Assembly: GCA_007644065.1 (NCBI GenBank)
Contig: VJWN01000032.1
Location: 62,001-126,000, forward strand
DNA: 64,000 bases
Origin: Margaritispora aquatica
Lineage: Eukaryota > Ascomycota > Leotiomycetes > Helotiales > Discinellaceae
Direction: 5' to 3'
Shown here: positions 11,123-22,308 of the stretch, piece after piece
Layout: each line of letters begins with the position of its first letter
How positions within the stretch are numbered: the first letter of the stretch is position 1
Notes under the pieces: generated by a model
Told to the model about the DNA's origin: nothing
Seen by the model: the letters and a program-made list of their open reading frames with translations, nothing else
Database searches by the model: none
Translations under genes and position numbers: made by a program

Positions 11123-11785
11123 TTAAACAACAAGGTAAGCATCTCCAGTAGCTACCCAATTATTAGTATTATACTTCACTATCTCGATCTGACGGGCTCG
11201 ATTTGAAACTTACAGAACGTGCCAGTAGTATTAACAACATAGCTCGTTTCAACACCCATCCAGACCCCAGTATTCAAGAAGAAATATCTCGGATCCCCAG
11301 TCTCAAGCACGTAGTTCGTTCTTCCCACACGATTGACCTCCCAGCCAGTCTGCTTGACCAGAATATAGGCCGGAAGGGAGTCACTGGTAACTAGCAGGTA
11401 TTGGAGATTGAGTTTGTAAGGACCAGTTGCGTTGAGGGTATGATAAAAGAGAGCTGTTCCGCCTGGCTGTTTGTGATGGGTTAGGATTACTGCTGGTAAT
11501 GTGGACGAGAATCTGGATTTTACATGTGGGATTGCTTACGAGGATGGTTCCTGTGGTTCCGCCATTCCACTTTGCGCAAAATGTGCCGCTGGTGCTTGGG
11601 AGGTAGCTTTGGTCTGCAGCGTATATGCCAGTGCCGAGATCAAGGGCAGGGCTAAAATTGACATTGATGCTGAAGTCATATTGGAGCTTGGGTGAGACTT
11701 TGGGAGAAGGGGCGCATTTAGGCTTCGCTTCACTTGAAGCGAGTAAAGTGAGAAGCGAGAATAGAAGGGTTGTTGAGAGATGCAT
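11123..11785 (-). CDS. Secreted DUF3237 (UPF0311) family protein
   Basis: Three exons: 11785-11540, 11466-11214 and 11151-11123. Introns are 73 nt (GTAAGC...AACAG) and 62 nt (GTAAGT...GGTAG). Protein 175 aa. Residues 1-20 (MHLSTTLLFSLLTLLASSEA) form a classic signal peptide. The mature part follows the DUF3237 scheme: LDLGTGIYAADQS, a GTF strand, a GGT turn, PGGTALFYHTLNATGPYKLN, YLLVTSDSLPAYILVKQTG, then PRYFFLNTGVWMGV and the terminal GDAYLVV. DUF3237 proteins form a small beta-barrel; the function is unknown, and many fungal members are secreted. The splice sites restore a single uninterrupted frame, which makes the model strong. Confidence 0.88.
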
Positions 11786-12625
11786 CTTTAAGGTTGTGTA
11801 ACAATTGAACTAGAGTGTGTTGAAGTATTTGCAAGGTAAGGGTCGAAGTTACTCTTATAACTTCCCCTCCACCATTAGGTCTTAAACATCGTTGCACAGC
11901 ATGATGTGGTTCGGATTAAACTTGCTCATTCGAATCTTTTAGGAAATGATGGTCGATTATTGTGAGACCACGGCTACCAACAGGTCGAATCGAGGGCACC
12001 TGCAGTACAGAGTCACACATTAGTTGTCATGATCTACAACACAGTTCGAAATGTTCTCTCAAATAAGTGGAGTAGACTCGAGGAACGAAATGCACTTTTC
12101 CTTTTGATTCAATATTCCTGTTAAATCTCCTGCACTGTTTGATGGAAGAGGTGTGTATGGGATATACCAATCCACCAACCAAGAGAAATAACTCCAACAA
12201 TGATAAACCCTAATGTATTTAATAGAACCGAATCAAGAACAGCAAATTCTTTACGTGGTTGCAAAAGAACCATGACCTTACTTACTGTATTATGTCAGGT
12301 CTGCTTGGTTCGTATACCAATTGACTTGCTAGAACAGCAAGATTGTGTGTCATAAATATGCTAATAGCATAGCCAATTCAGAAAATCTGGCATTACTCCA
12401 CTGCCAACCTGCTCATATAGAGAAAGAATGACAGGAAAACATAAAGGCAACTAGGTCCCAGGCTTACGATCTAGTCACTTGTCGATGGATTTGTGATTCG
12501 CAGGAATATTGGGTATTCACTCGATAGGAGGGAACAATAGGGAATATCCATGATGCACAGCAAAGATTGAAGTCAAGAATTAAGACTGCTTAAGCGGGCT
12601 CTATGAAGCTATCCTCCACCTGAGG
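11786..12625. other. Intergenic
   Basis: Promoter side of the DUF3237 gene followed by AT-rich sequence. No gene, RNA or repeat recognised. Confidence 0.4.
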
Positions 12626-13000
12626 ATGTGTGCGACGTTTGCACAGGTACCTTATATTGAGGAATTTCCTAATCATGTGACATGGTTGAGCTGTCCTGAG
12701 GTTGGATTGACCACGAGACACTGGAGAGTCGACAGACCTATCACGAGAGCAATGAATGTGACACACTTATCGCATGCCGAGGCACTCCAGCTTCTAGACT
12801 CTGAAGATATCTTTCTTGCTTTTGATGCCAACCACCTCATGTCTCACAGCCTCGTTGTGGAAAGAGCGGTCGCAAGCTCATTACAAGAACAATCACCAAG
12901 CTTCCAAACCTTCAGTAAAAAATGCGCAAAATACCAAAGTAAGCTCAAGAACGCTTTGAGAACCAAATATCAATCTGCTAACATTTTACGGTGTAGCTAA
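12626..13000 (+). CDS. Hypothetical protein, 124 aa
   Basis: ATG-started frame with fairly even codon composition. It contains no motif I know; the most protein-like part is EALQLLDSEDIFLAFDANHL followed by a basic Gln/Lys-rich tail. There is no signal peptide or membrane segment. It may be a small lineage-specific gene, or the remnant of an F-box-like gene of the kind found upstream. Could be spurious. Confidence 0.35.
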   Translation: MCATFAQVPYIEEFPNHVTWLSCPEVGLTTRHWRVDRPITRAMNVTHLSHAEALQLLDSEDIFLAFDANHLMSHSLVVERAVASSLQEQSPSFQTFSKKCAKYQSKLKNALRTKYQSANILRCS

Positions 13001-13054
13001 ACACATCATCTTGACGAAGAACGACTGAAAGACCAAGTACACCCCACTATAACC

Positions 13055-13252
13055 ATGTTCGAGTTCTGCTGCAATGTCTTCTCCAGCAAGAAAGACCCCG
13101 ATAAGACTGATCGAGGGGATGAAGATACAGGGAATGGACAGAGCATAGAAATGACCAACAACCCGGGCTTTTACGATGCCGCTGAGCATCAGATGGTTGC
13201 GGAACCAGCTGCAGAGAATATCTCGGCTTGGAATGAGTCCAGTGGAAAATAA
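13055..13252 (+). CDS. Hypothetical small acidic protein, 65 aa
   Basis: Short ATG-started frame, MFEFCCNVFSSKKDPDKTDR then an acidic hydrophilic tail. The N-terminal CC pair in a hydrophobic context resembles an S-acylation site, but this is only suggestive. It follows the 124-aa ORF by 55 bp on the same strand and in another frame. Could be a late exon of that gene or noise. Confidence 0.3.
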   Translation: MFEFCCNVFSSKKDPDKTDRGDEDTGNGQSIEMTNNPGFYDAAEHQMVAEPAAENISAWNESSGK

Positions 13253-13856
13253 GGGCAAACATAAATACAAGCTTGAGATATGGGACTTAATGAGATGTTA
13301 CATCTCCAATGATGTTGGCAGAGATAGTGCTGTAGAAGAAGATGGTACTCTGAGGTGAGAGAAGGAGGTCTCGCCCTTAAATTGACGACACGGACCTAAT
13401 ATGGTGTTGGTGATTGAAGGTGGTGGAGGCAAAGCTTGCTGAAGGGATTTTCGATATATAATCTATAATCATAATGTCAAGGCATGAAATCTTCCGAAAC
13501 TAAAACGGAATCTGTTTACTCTCCCTCAATGGTATTTCCGTTCCACGATTTCCTCCGCTCGACCTCAATTGTTTTGACCCCTATCTCAAGCGATTGTGGG
13601 TCCGACCCAGACTCGTGATTCCATTGTGATTGTCCTGTGGCTGGTCCAGTTCGATAGCTTAAGCAATTACGCGGTTGAAAGGATACGATTGACTATACAA
13701 TGGTGCCATTCTTGTAGCCCGTCATAGTAAGGTATAAATGCATGCAAGCTATTGAGTAAATTGACATGCAATGAACCAATGGAGCAGTATCATTTTGAAA
13801 ATCTCCCACGCTTAGAATTGTCCAAGTCACACATCTTTTCCATCTTCCCACGAAGA
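13253..13856. other. Intergenic, convergent 3' regions
   Basis: Nothing recognisable. Confidence 0.4.
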
Positions 13857-14349
13857 TCAAGCAAACCCCTGACACTGAGCAGTCCCCTCCCTAGCATTTA
13901 ACCACTCAACACGATCCGGAATCCATAGCTCTGCCCCAATCTTCACATCCTCCAACGACATGCCACCAGCTACAGGATCCAAACTGCCAGCCTGTACGAC
14001 GACAGTGCCTCTGAAGGCATCACCATCGACTGTTTTGTAGATCATGCTCCCACAATTGGTGCAAAACCGAAGCGTGAGGTTCATGCCACTTGGGTGCATG
14101 GTTGTGAACGACTTGAGCTTTGATTCCCCATTGGTGATGGTGAAGTTAGTTGTGGGGACGATGATGTTGGTGGTGTTCGTGGAGCCGCTGACTTTGCGAC
14201 ATGGGAGACAATGGCAGAGGGCCTGTTGGTAGGTCAGCTCGAGGAAGGGATGATGCATTGGGTGGGGTAGAGGGGAAATATACTTGGTTTAGAGGCTCTC
14301 CTGTGAAAGTGTACTTCACCTCACCACAGAGGCAGGATCCTTGAGACAT
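13857..14349 (-). CDS. GFA / CENP-V domain protein
   Basis: Two exons, 14349-14284 and 14222-13857, with a 61-nt intron (GTATAT...CAACAG); 143 aa. The seven zinc-ligand cysteines of the GFA fold are present: CLCGEV near the N-terminus, CHCLPC spanning the region after the splice junction, and FCTNCGS at about residue 80, with the usual PDRVEW strand near the C-terminus. Family members include glutathione-dependent formaldehyde-activating enzyme and centromere protein V. Most fungal paralogs are uncharacterised, so I do not assign a reaction. The start at 14349 places MSQGSCLCGEV directly at the N-terminus, as in relatives; an in-frame ATG 27 bases upstream is possible. Confidence 0.9.
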
Positions 14350-15006
14350 TTCAAGTTCTGAGATAGATGAATACAACTGGAAAATTAGAGGAAGATATCA
14401 TGGTCGTTCCGACTCGAAATAGGGCAAGATTGATCTATTATGTACTGACTTGCCTGTACATCTTTTAGGGATCCTCCGTTCACACGATACAGCCAATGGG
14501 AAGGAAGTGCACTAGAACATCATTGTAACCAAAGCTGAGATTTCTGAGTGGCCTTTATGCAGCGTACTCTCGAGCTGAAAGATTACACAAACTTAAATTA
14601 TCGCTAAAAGCCGATGGCTTGCCTAACGTTTACCTCCCCGCTCGATAATATCTCGATCTTAAAGATCTCTTCTTGTGATTCAAAGTTAGGTAATAGAAAA
14701 GAGATGTGAAAATCGAGCAAATGGGATCTCGCTTAAACCCAGAGAGGTTTCATTCCTCGCGCAATAATAGTGAAGGAGTCTTGATTTTTGAACTTGCTGA
14801 CCAGATATCAGCACAGGGCGCTGCAAGTGTGGGTCTTAATGTTTATTTTAAAATTGAAGGAATATGTCTCGCTATCTCGCGTAAATCCAACGTAAGCTGT
14901 CCCAAAAGCGCGACCTATCTTATCCAGCATCCATGGCCATCATGATCAGCCTTTCCAATGCAGAAATCCCACAATTCACCAACCAAACTTAGGCTAAGCT
15001 AAGCGT
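14350..15006. other. Intergenic
   Basis: Contains one 79-codon plus-strand frame (14706-14945) without any domain; I see no supported gene. Confidence 0.4.
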
Positions 15007-17291
15007 TTATGGTTCATCTACCGTTTTTCCAGTAATTTGAATGCGGCCCTCTAATCTTGGTGCGATTGCCTGTTTAACGTTAGTAAGTCGACTATTTCGC
15101 TTCAAGGTCTACCTGAAGAGAGAACAAGGCATACTCTAGTCCAGTCCACCTTAAATTCATAAACTTGATCACAGCACTTTGGCTGACCAGGCAAGCCCGC
15201 CAAGCGCCACCACTTCTTCGTAACTTTCCTCGCAAGCTTCATTTCTCGTTCTTGCTTTAAGTTGACCACCCTTGCAGCCTCTGATTGACCAGCTTCGATA
15301 TCCTCGTCCGACTCGTCGAGCGGATCTTCAACTTCTATTGCTGGGCTCTTATTCTTAGACTGAGGTGCGAGCTTGGCTGCCGATACCTCATCTCTCACGA
15401 CCTTTGCCTGTGGTTCAAGAGCCAACTTCGTAGACTCCTGAACGCCTTTCCAATGTCTATCCATACTTTTACCCCACATCTTCCACTGGTTCATGGTTTT
15501 CAAACTCATAAAGTATTGGCGAAGCAACATGCTGATTAAAATGCCATTTTCTTCCGAAACAATCTCCTCAGCCTCTCCGCCTTCGGACTTGACAAGCAGA
15601 GATGTGAATCCATCTTTGCCTCGTGCCATATAGCCACGAGTGACGAGAACATAGAGCTTCTCATTGTCGAGAGGCTCTCCACCAATCTTGACATATTTTA
15701 CCCGGGAATTGGTCGGCTTACTTGGATCGAACTCGAACTCAATGTTCGAGACTTGAGGAAATCGACCTTCGAGGGCGGGGTATTGGGAGACTGAATTCTC
15801 TAAGGCGTCAAAGATGGCTTTGCCATTTACTTTGATGACAACGCATGGATCCTCAAAAGGAAAGCTGGGGTTTCTTAGTCGAATTTCCATGACCACCTAC
15901 AACACGATTAAAACTTACCAATTCATGATATCTCTCATCTTCAGCAGTCCAGGAGGGTATATTTGATCACCTCGAATTGTTCCTGATGCAATAATGCAAC
16001 AATCTCCATTGTAATGACCTCGCATCAGATCACAGACCATGTTTCCCATATTAGATTCCTTTAGTCGCACAGTTGTGAAGCGTGCGTCCAAAGGAGTAAT
16101 GGTATATCCTAGAGGTTTTCCTAACTTCGCTTTCAAAGAAGTTGTAAGCTTCTCCGTCAATTGCAGTGTTGCTTCATCTTCTTTGATACTCGAAACGACA
16201 TCGCGTCGCACAATATGAAAGTCCCACTTCTTACTTCCGCCACCTTGCCGACGAGCTTCAATGTAACTCAGCTGCTTGAAATCGCTTCCCGATCGGAGAA
16301 CATGCGTTCCGTTGAGTAGGTTGTGTTGGTAGAAATGGTCATGACCGCCTAGGATTATGTCGATAAGTCCATCAGGTGTCTTCTCCGCAAGCTTGTTGTC
16401 GTTCGGTTCTCTTTGGTGAGAGACTGCAATCACGATCTCGGCTCCCTGTGCTCTGAGGCCAGGTACAAGTTCCTTTGCTGTCGCTGAAGCGGATTTGTAG
16501 ATGAGATCAGGTGGCAGTGAGTTGATTGTGTCAAGCCACTCTCGTTCGACGAGGCCAATGACACCAATTTTGATGCCGTTGGACGAGGTCAGCATTACTG
16601 TCTTTGTAGCATTACCTAGAGGAACATCGTCTCCAAGTGCTGGGTCTTTAGATAAAATTAGAGACTACGTCTTAATTCTTGAGACAAATGGATATTACCG
16701 ATGACGTTGGCGAGGAGCCATGGAAAGGAACATTGTCCCGTCAAATGTCTAAATTGCCTGACACCAAAATCAAGATCATGGTTCTGGAATTGTCGCATCA
16801 GCCAGAATTCCCTGTTGACTTGAAGAAGTGCGACATACACCAACGCATGCTACATCAGTTCCAATGGTGTTCAGCACCGGCACCATATGACTCCCTACGT
16901 GTCGAATGAGCTCATAATCCTCTTGGAACATCTCTCTACACCATTGGCATTAGGTTATGACTTGCCTTTCGTTACACTACTTTCCAAGCTAGGATTAAAT
17001 GCATCACCGGAGAAGAAAGTGAGAACTTCTGGTTGCCCGCTGAATCTCGGATCTTCTCGATACTCATTGCACACTGTCTTGAAACGAGCTATCCCTCCGA
17101 CTGGCTCAGCGGACGAGGCATCAATATGATAGACTTAAGTTCAGATCAGCAAATAAATAGCCTGGGGTTGTGTTTACAAATACAGTACCATCGTTAAAGT
17201 GAATCAAACGGAGATCTGGCGGTGTGGTCAAATCGCCGGCGCTGTATGTGGTCCTCGGCTCTGCTGTTGGAGAGAGCTCATCAATGTCCAT
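15007..17291 (-). CDS. 5'-nucleotidase / calcineurin-like phosphoesterase (UshA type)
   Basis: Exons: 17291-17189, 17133-16966, 16894-16839, 16783-16699, 16645-15918, 15896-15135 and 15069-15007. Protein about 654 aa if the 21-nt interruption at 15897-15917 is removed. Metallophosphatase motifs are in order: RLIHFNDVYHID, FFSGDAFNPS, GNHDLDFG (formed across intron 3), AVSHQREPND and GGHDHFY. The C-terminal 5'-nucleotidase domain follows (GKAIFDALENSVSQYPALEGRFPQVS), ending WWRLAGLPGQP...DWTR-AIAPRLEGRI across the last intron. These enzymes hydrolyse nucleotides or related phosphoesters with a two-metal centre. No signal peptide is evident, suggesting an intracellular protein. Intron 2 uses a GC donor (GCAAGT). 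If the 21-nt element is retained, translation stops after MRDIMNW and the substrate domain is lost. Confidence 0.85.
15897..15917 (-). other. 21-nt intron-like interruption in the 5'-nucleotidase
   Basis: Between the codons for MNW (ending 15918) and VVMEIRL (starting 15896), both in the same frame, lie exactly 21 bases containing TAA and TAG. Read on the minus strand, it looks like an intron squeezed to its ends: it starts at a GTAAGT donor and ends with TTGTAG. Canonical GT/AG removal would take 22 bases and break the frame; frame-preserving removal is 21 bases. It is far below the usual fungal minimum intron size. Confidence 0.6.
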
Positions 17292-17926
17292 TTTGGAAAC
17301 TTTAGATAAAGCAAGGTTGGAAGTATTTTAGAAAGATGAAGTACCAATATCAAAAGTTGGAGATGTGAGGTGCTTGAGGCTGTGTAGTTGTCACTGCCGC
17401 CGCCAAGAAAATACCAAGTTGTGGGGCAGTTAGTTGCATGCCAATCATTTTCCGGTTATCACCAATAGAGTCATGCAAGGCTACTTACTCTACATATCAA
17501 AATGTGCATGCTTAAATGAATGAATGCTGGGTAAATTGAATTGAAGGGTATTGAAGTTGCTAAGGAACTTTAGCCAATGTGATTGTGAAATCTGGACGAG
17601 TGGGGTATAGCCTCAACTCCCTTGTCACACTTGCATTTGTGACATCAAGCTTGAAGCTGAAACTGCGATTTCTATGTCCTGTAGAAAATTGAAATGACAT
17701 TACTCTTAATGTCTATAGTTGGAGCGCATCAATTACAAAATATGGCAAGGAGCAACTCCAAAAAGTGTTCTGTATCACGTGAGCCGACTTACCTGGAGAT
17801 CATGACGTACCTAGACTTCTGTGCAAGTTATTTCCCTTTGTAAGATATCCTATTTCTGATTGCCAGCCATATGACACTTTGTATTATAATAATAATCTTA
17901 CTCAATAGTTGGTATTTTCAGGAATA
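17292..17926. other. Divergent promoter region
   Basis: Between the 5'-nucleotidase (minus) and FAD monooxygenase (plus) start codons. It contains AT-rich patches but no motif I would defend. Confidence 0.4.
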
Positions 17927-19321
17927 ATGAGTTCAGTAACACCCAAAAACGTTATTGTGGTAAGAATCTGATTCTCGCTTCTTGGACGTTCCTCCAAATT
18001 GCCCGAGATGATACTAACTCGCCCAGGTCGGTGGCTCATTAGCTGGGCTCATGACGGGCATTGTTCTCAAACGCCTCGGCCATAATGTACGCATATTTGA
18101 AAGAAACACCTCATCACACCTGCAAAGTCAGGGTGCCGGCATAGTTTTTGGTCCGCAAGCCCAAGAATACTTCGCTAAACACATCACACCATACATCTCG
18201 CGTCCGCTTACTGTGACGAGCAACTTGCGACAGACCTTGGGTAAAGATGGTAAGCAGCTGGATGAGGAGAGGAGACAGCAGAAGATGGTGAGCTGGGACT
18301 TACTATACTATGTGTTGAGAGCTGCCTTTGATGGATTGGAGAGCAATTATTGTGAAGTGCCAAAGAAACTGGAGTCTAAGGGAGAAGCAAAGTATGAGTA
18401 TGGAATGAAGGTAGTAGAGATCAAGGATCTTGGGTCAGAAAAAGGTGTTGAGATTACAACACTGGTGCGAGATAACAAGGGAGATGAGAGGAGCGAAAGC
18501 GATGTAGCTGACTTCGTTATGGCTGCTGATGGGTAGGCTGCCCGAAACTAGCAGTGTGAATTTGAAGCTGACACTATCTTAGACCGAGTTCTGCGATCAG
18601 GAAGATCCTGCTTCCTGATGTAAAAAGAAAATATGCCGGATATGTGGCGTGGCGCGGAACAGTCCCCGAGGGCGAGGCATCCGAGCTTCTCAAAGAGACT
18701 TTCGTCGATCATTTTACTTTCTATCATGGTCCCGGCATCCAAATTTTGGCGTAAGATGCCACCAAAACAAATTAATAAAGTGCTAAGCTGCTTAGATACC
18801 TCATCCCAAGCGAGAAAGGAACAATTGACCCCGGAAAACGTCTCATTAACTGGGTTTGGTACAACAATTACGCAGAAGACTCTCCAGAACACAAAGAAGT
18901 CATGACCGATAGCTCAGGTCATCAATGGAATGTCAGTGTACCTGTAAACAAAGTGCAAGCTCAAGTCTGGGAGAATCAGAAAGACTATGCAACGCAAGTC
19001 CTCCCACCAGCTTTTGCTGAGCTGGTAAACAAGACCAAACTTCCTTTCATACAAGCAATCACTGATGTCATCTCTCCTGAATGCTCATTTTTTGATGGCA
19101 GAGTTTTGTTGATCGGAGACGCATTGGCGGGATTCAGACCACATACAGCTGCGAGTACGAGCCAAGCTGCGTACCACGGATTGTTGTTGGATGATGTGAC
19201 GAGAGGGAAGAGAAGCTGGGATGAAATGCAAGTGAAGATGATGGAGCATGCTAAGAAGATGGTAGAGAGCGGTATAAAAATGGGAGATCGAAGCCAATTT
19301 GAAAGCTTGAATAGGGAATAG
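17927..19321 (+). CDS. FAD-dependent monooxygenase, 2,6-dihydroxypyridine hydroxylase-like
   Basis: Four exons: 17927-17959, 18027-18532, 18583-18750 and 18796-19321; introns 67, 50 and 45 nt; 410 aa. N-terminal FAD-binding fold VIVVGGSLAGLMTGIVLKR (G-G-S-x-A-G), FERN after strand 2, VMAADGPSS (the DG motif, across intron 2), and the second FAD motif RVLLIGDALAGFRPHTAAS. The YAGYVAWRG segment and the tail of helical lysine-rich repeats resemble bacterial 2,6-dihydroxypyridine 3-monooxygenase (PHBH fold). Group A flavoprotein hydroxylases use NAD(P)H and O2 to hydroxylate aromatic rings. The substrate in this fungus cannot be read from sequence. No membrane segment. No cluster partners around it. 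Confidence 0.88.
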
Positions 19322-19695
19322 GAGCAAGTTGATTATGAAAAGATGAGGGGAGTTTAGACCGCGAGAGGCTAGAGTTGAAATGCGTAAATGAGCGTCGAGG
19401 ACGAACTTGTTGAATATCCCAAGAATAAAATTGGAAATGTAGACTAGCTACTACCTCATAATGATACCACCTAAAAAATGCCAAGACTTACCACCTTCAA
19501 GCTTGAATAATACGTAGATGGGGTGTAAGAGTGTGGTGGGGTAAAAGAGGGGTGAAATTAGGCGAGCTAAAGAAAAAAATTTCGTCCCGATGATTGAACT
19601 CTGCCAAAATTTGCAACGAAAAGATCTTGTATATCTTATCTCGAGCTATAACATGATCGAGAATACACAAGAAAACAAATGCAAAAAGAAAAAAT
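19322..19695. other. Intergenic before tRNA
   Basis: 3' flank of the monooxygenase gene and downstream (3') flank of the tRNA. An A-rich tract (T-rich on the minus strand, near 19681-19695) follows the tRNA, as expected for a Pol III terminator. Confidence 0.4.
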
Positions 19696-19798
19696 TGACC
19701 AAACTGAGGATTGAACTCAGGACCTTGTCCGTATTATCGCAACTCTCTCGAATTGATGATTGTTAAGGACACGTGATAACCAACTACACCATCCGGCC
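19696..19798 (-). tRNA. tRNA-Val (AAC) with intron
   Basis: On the minus strand: acceptor stem GGCCGGA pairs with TTTGGTC (three G-U pairs), discriminator A. The D arm contains AGTTGGTT, the anticodon stem is TGTCC/GGACA, and the T arm is CTGAG-TTCAATC-CTCAG. The anticodon loop begins TTAACA, reading anticodon AAC (valine). About 29 extra bases sit 3' of the purine after the anticodon, the standard position of eukaryotic tRNA introns. The T-rich 3' flank fits a Pol III terminator. No variable arm, so Leu/Ser are excluded. Confidence 0.9.
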
Positions 19799-20142
19799 TG
19801 TTTGCTTGTTGATGTAAACAAGATGAACACGTCTATTTATACCCATGTGGATAGTCCTTAATTTTGTCTCCAGGCACCATAAAAATATCCATCGAAGACC
19901 AAAGCAAAGAGTTCGGAGAAGCGGGGTTGAAAACTCCGGCGGACGTTAGCAAGTTGGTCAAACGTGCTTTGCCGCCTCTGATCCCAGCACTTTTAAGGCG
20001 GCACACCAAAATTCAAGGCGGCAGCTCACAGCAAGCACTGGGGCTGAGCTCGCACTGTTATCTTCAACTATAAACACGACGATGCCTCCTCTCGGGGGTT
20101 CTGTCATGACGAAATTTCAACGAGGATTAAATCACTACAACA
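19799..20142. other. Promoter of Zn-cluster gene
   Basis: Intergenic. A 69-codon plus-strand frame here has no ATG support beyond chance and I leave it out. Confidence 0.4.
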
Positions 20143-22308
20143 ATGACAAGCCCGGCAACTCTCGAGTCGTCCTCACCAATGGACATCGATCAGCATGAGC
20201 TTCTGGTGCAGGAGTCCATGTTGAAGCGACAGGTAGCCATACTCGAAGAGTTTCTTAGAAATGGTAACTTACAGCATAATGTGTGTGTGATAAGGAAGCT
20301 GATGAAAGCAGATGGTCATGAGAGCGTGGCGGTTGAAGACCGGTGTCGTATTTTGCGACGGAAGGTTGATCTGCTCGAGGACGAAATAGCTCTCTCTGGT
20401 GAGTGAAGTTTTCCTAATCCAAGAATACCGCTCATCAATGTAGGGAGATCTGTGACTGCCTCGCGATATCTTGATAGTGCCCCAGCTTCGCATTTCGTTA
20501 CGGTTACGCGTGATCAGTTCACAGAATGGCTGAGGCCACAGAGCTCATCCCAATCAACACAGGGGATGAGCAAGACACAATATAGGTTGCCAATAGCTAT
20601 TAGTCCGAAAATACACCACGAAAGGCCAATGTCAAATCATGATGTGCATACTCATCAGGCTAAGAAAATCAAGCTCATCACAAATGACAAATCACCATGT
20701 CTTCGTTGCAAGATCTTGAAGAAGAGAGCAAGTCTCCTAACCACTCATACCGAGCTCAACTAACGAAACAGTGCGACACATTCGAGGAATGCAGTCATTG
20801 TCCTGCTCAAAGCTATGACAGCGCGGGAGATTATTGGAGAGTTCTTGGATGCTTCCGTGGATGTTTGCGAGAACTATCCCTAATATTTTGTCCTGGTTTG
20901 TCAATCCTTTTACGTCAACTTCGTGGTGACTAACACAACAAGAATACTCTAGAGCAACTCAAAGGCAGGTCAACTATCGCCAAGGTGGCGTGGATGTCAT
21001 TAACTTTGTCTTGACAAAATCGCGAGTGTCGGAGCAAAAGAAGCGGCGAATGCTGCATCTCATACAGAATAGCGAGGATTTCTCCTCCTTGAAAGATGTT
21101 TCTTGGAGTGACAGTGACATCCGCCAGAGTCTTAGTCGTCAAGCTATCACTATGGATGCGTATATGGGCGAATATTTGGCTGGCGATATTGAAAATGTGG
21201 AGGATCATGAGGCAGCTTGGAGTGTCCTTCAAGCTGTCTCTATGGACCCAACATATCTCAAGCCAACAGCTTACAACATGTTCAAAATGTTAGCTTTGGG
21301 TAACGCGTTGAGTAAATTACAGCCGGTAAGTCAAAACCACAATAACGAAAGCGGTCCTCAAAGTGCAGCTCTGCAAAACACAGTCGAGACTGACATCTAT
21401 GCGAACAGGCACCGTGGGAGATATTCATCAAAGCAAAAAAGCTCCTCAGACAATCTGTAGAACTCTACCTCCTAGAGCGACTATGCAGCCAAATAGCAGC
21501 AGGTGAAATAACATCACCACCATTCGATCCACTTCGCGACACACCAAACACTCTCGTCCTCGTAGATCTCAAAGAAGACTTCGAGACACTCCTCACAAGC
21601 TTCGAGAAGATTTGTATTGGAAGAGCGAAGCTCACTGGATATACTCAACTGGCCTGTTTCTACGCACTTTTGGTTTTGAGTGTGACCAAATCCTTGCTGA
21701 CCGATGCTTATTCACTTCGGGCTGCTTATGAAAACATCGAATCTTGGAATCCTAATGATTCAACCAGAATCGCAAGCGCTTTCAAAGTTATGGTTGGAAT
21801 TTTCTGCTGGTCATCGCGATTTGATGTTGTGCTTCAGGAAGGCACTGGGAATGATCCAGAATGGCTAAACGCGCTGAAAGACACAGGTTCCATGGCACAG
21901 AGCAATCTATGGGCTGAGCGTGGAATCAAAGGTTCCAAGGACTTTTTGCTAAGTCTCGGATCGTGCTGTTATTCAGATGGATCATACAGCGGGTTCTTCG
22001 TACAAAAGTTTGGACTCCATACCCTTTCAACATATGCCCACAAACCCAAAGAACCAGGCAGGCCAGTGTCAAGACATAGCCAAGCTGAAAGCATTGCAGA
22101 TGGTCATGCAGCTACAGTATCTCCAAGAGGACACTCGAGGAATCTTTCTTCTGGAACTGGAGATATATTGACTTGGGTTTCGCAAACTCAATCCTTTCCC
22201 GATAGAAATAATCAATCCCACCCCTCAGCACCACCTGTGCCTATAATATTCGTTGAACAAAATCACGACGACCGCCAAGCCAGTAAAGGTAAAAGAAGCC
22301 GCACATGA
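20143..22308 (+). CDS. Zn(2)Cys(6) transcription factor with internal zinc cluster
   Basis: Five exons: 20143-20398, 20444-20727, 20772-20895, 20943-21325 and 21409-22308; 648 aa as modelled. A predicted coiled coil (ESMLKRQVAILEEFL... RCRILRRKVDLLEDEI, residues about 25-85) precedes the zinc cluster. The cluster is CLRCKILKKR|CDTFEECSHC...C, with cysteines at about 171, 174, 181, 187, 190 and 207. It sits in mid-protein rather than at the N-terminus and is split by an intron with a GC donor (20728-20771, GCAAGT...AACAG). The remainder is helical and resembles uncharacterised Leotiomycete regulators. The 3' part is doubtful. From about 22000, the +1 neighbouring frame reads KLKALQMVMQLQYLQ and stops at 22171, which looks more like a conserved helix than the current frame. 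Confidence 0.75.
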
